Both the position numbers and the translations under genes were made by a program. DNA of 64,000 nucleotides, taken from Pegoplata infirma. Taxonomy: Eukaryota > Arthropoda > Insecta > Diptera > Anthomyiidae. Of the stretch, positions 63,846 through 64,000 are shown piece after piece. The stretch lies in the NCBI GenBank assembly GCA_963921195.1, contig OY992537.1:178639021-178703020 (forward strand), in the 5' to 3' direction. Within the stretch, counting starts at the first letter, position 1. Every line of letters begins with the position of its first letter. The notes beneath the pieces are model-generated. The model was not told where the DNA came from, did not search any database, and saw only the letters and a program-made list of their open reading frames with translations.

Positions 63846-64000
63846 TAAATTTTTCCCCTAAAGGTTTATTTTATTTCTTCAAATAAAAGGTACGTGCTGT
63901 TCATTTTTATTATTGTTGTGATAAATAACATAAAGTGATACAGAAAGTGAAGTGAAAATTAAATAAAAATTAATTGCACATTTTTTCATTTACATTAAAA
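63846..64000 (+). other. LTR retrotransposon leader continues to window edge
   Basis: TAAATTTTTCCCCTAAAGG onwards is AT-rich leader sequence with no open frame. The gag and pol genes would lie beyond the window. Confidence 0.4.

Overview
The window looks like one continuous nest of transposable elements from a schizophoran (probably calyptrate, blowfly- or housefly-like) fly. I found no intact host gene. The sequence is strongly AT-rich. It carries at least seven copies or fragments of a dispersed repeat that I associate with fly genomes (TATACCCTCCA start, TTTGTCATTCCG, GTCTGTCTGTC, CGGCxxGGCCGAATTTAAC...CTTGTTT end); that taxonomic reading is from memory. The only coding relics recognised are two non-LTR reverse-transcriptase fragments and two shards of an IS630/Tc1-mariner-like transposase. 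Other open frames are short, and many mirror each other because they lie in the two arms of foldback elements.

Layout. 1-7.9 kb: a hAT-like MITE, a foldback, a broken reverse transcriptase, TA-inserting MITEs, one arm of a long inverted repeat and fly-repeat copies. 7.9-12.5 kb: a 2.4-kb hAT-like element split into a fly repeat, a TAA-inserting MITE, and the second inverted-repeat arm. 12.6-24.5 kb: copies of a GTAAATTTAC-rich TA-inserting family inserted into one another and stuffed with hAT-like, pogo-like and foldback elements. 24.7-26.4 kb: a TTA-inserting foldback. 26.7-59.7 kb: one Helitron-like element (terminal hairpin, CTAG end, TC start, insertion between A and T), only about 2.6 kb long itself, split by a 26.5-kb nest. 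That nest starts with a CCCGGGTGAAAATGACC-ended element. Inside it sit second and partial third copies of the same family, four hAT-like insertions with intact 8-bp duplications, a 5'-truncated LINE and a second, larger Helitron (40.0-51.6 kb) full of about 130-bp tandem repeats. A third Helitron sits at 51.8-54.1 kb. 59.8-64 kb: a hAT-like MITE, a fly repeat, a possible cryptic exon, and the 5' LTR and primer-binding site of an LTR retrotransposon that runs off the window. Its LTR and leader each hold a further MITE.

Most boundaries rest on two independent signals: terminal inverted repeats and a direct target duplication. In several cases the host sequence also rejoins across the insertion. 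Insertion order can therefore be read. The deepest chain is Helitron H1 > CCCGGG element > second CCCGGG unit > LINE > Helitron H3 > hAT-like element > TA-type MITE (seven levels).

The strongest general patterns are these. (1) A superfamily of TA-inserting elements shares a CACTNA(A)n terminus but has family-specific subterminal repeats. (2) A 'postfix' set of foldback elements repeatedly lands in the TATATA at the 5' end of Helitrons. (3) One element has five palindromic subterminal sites spaced exactly 38 bp apart. Family names are assigned from termini and duplications only; no database search was possible.
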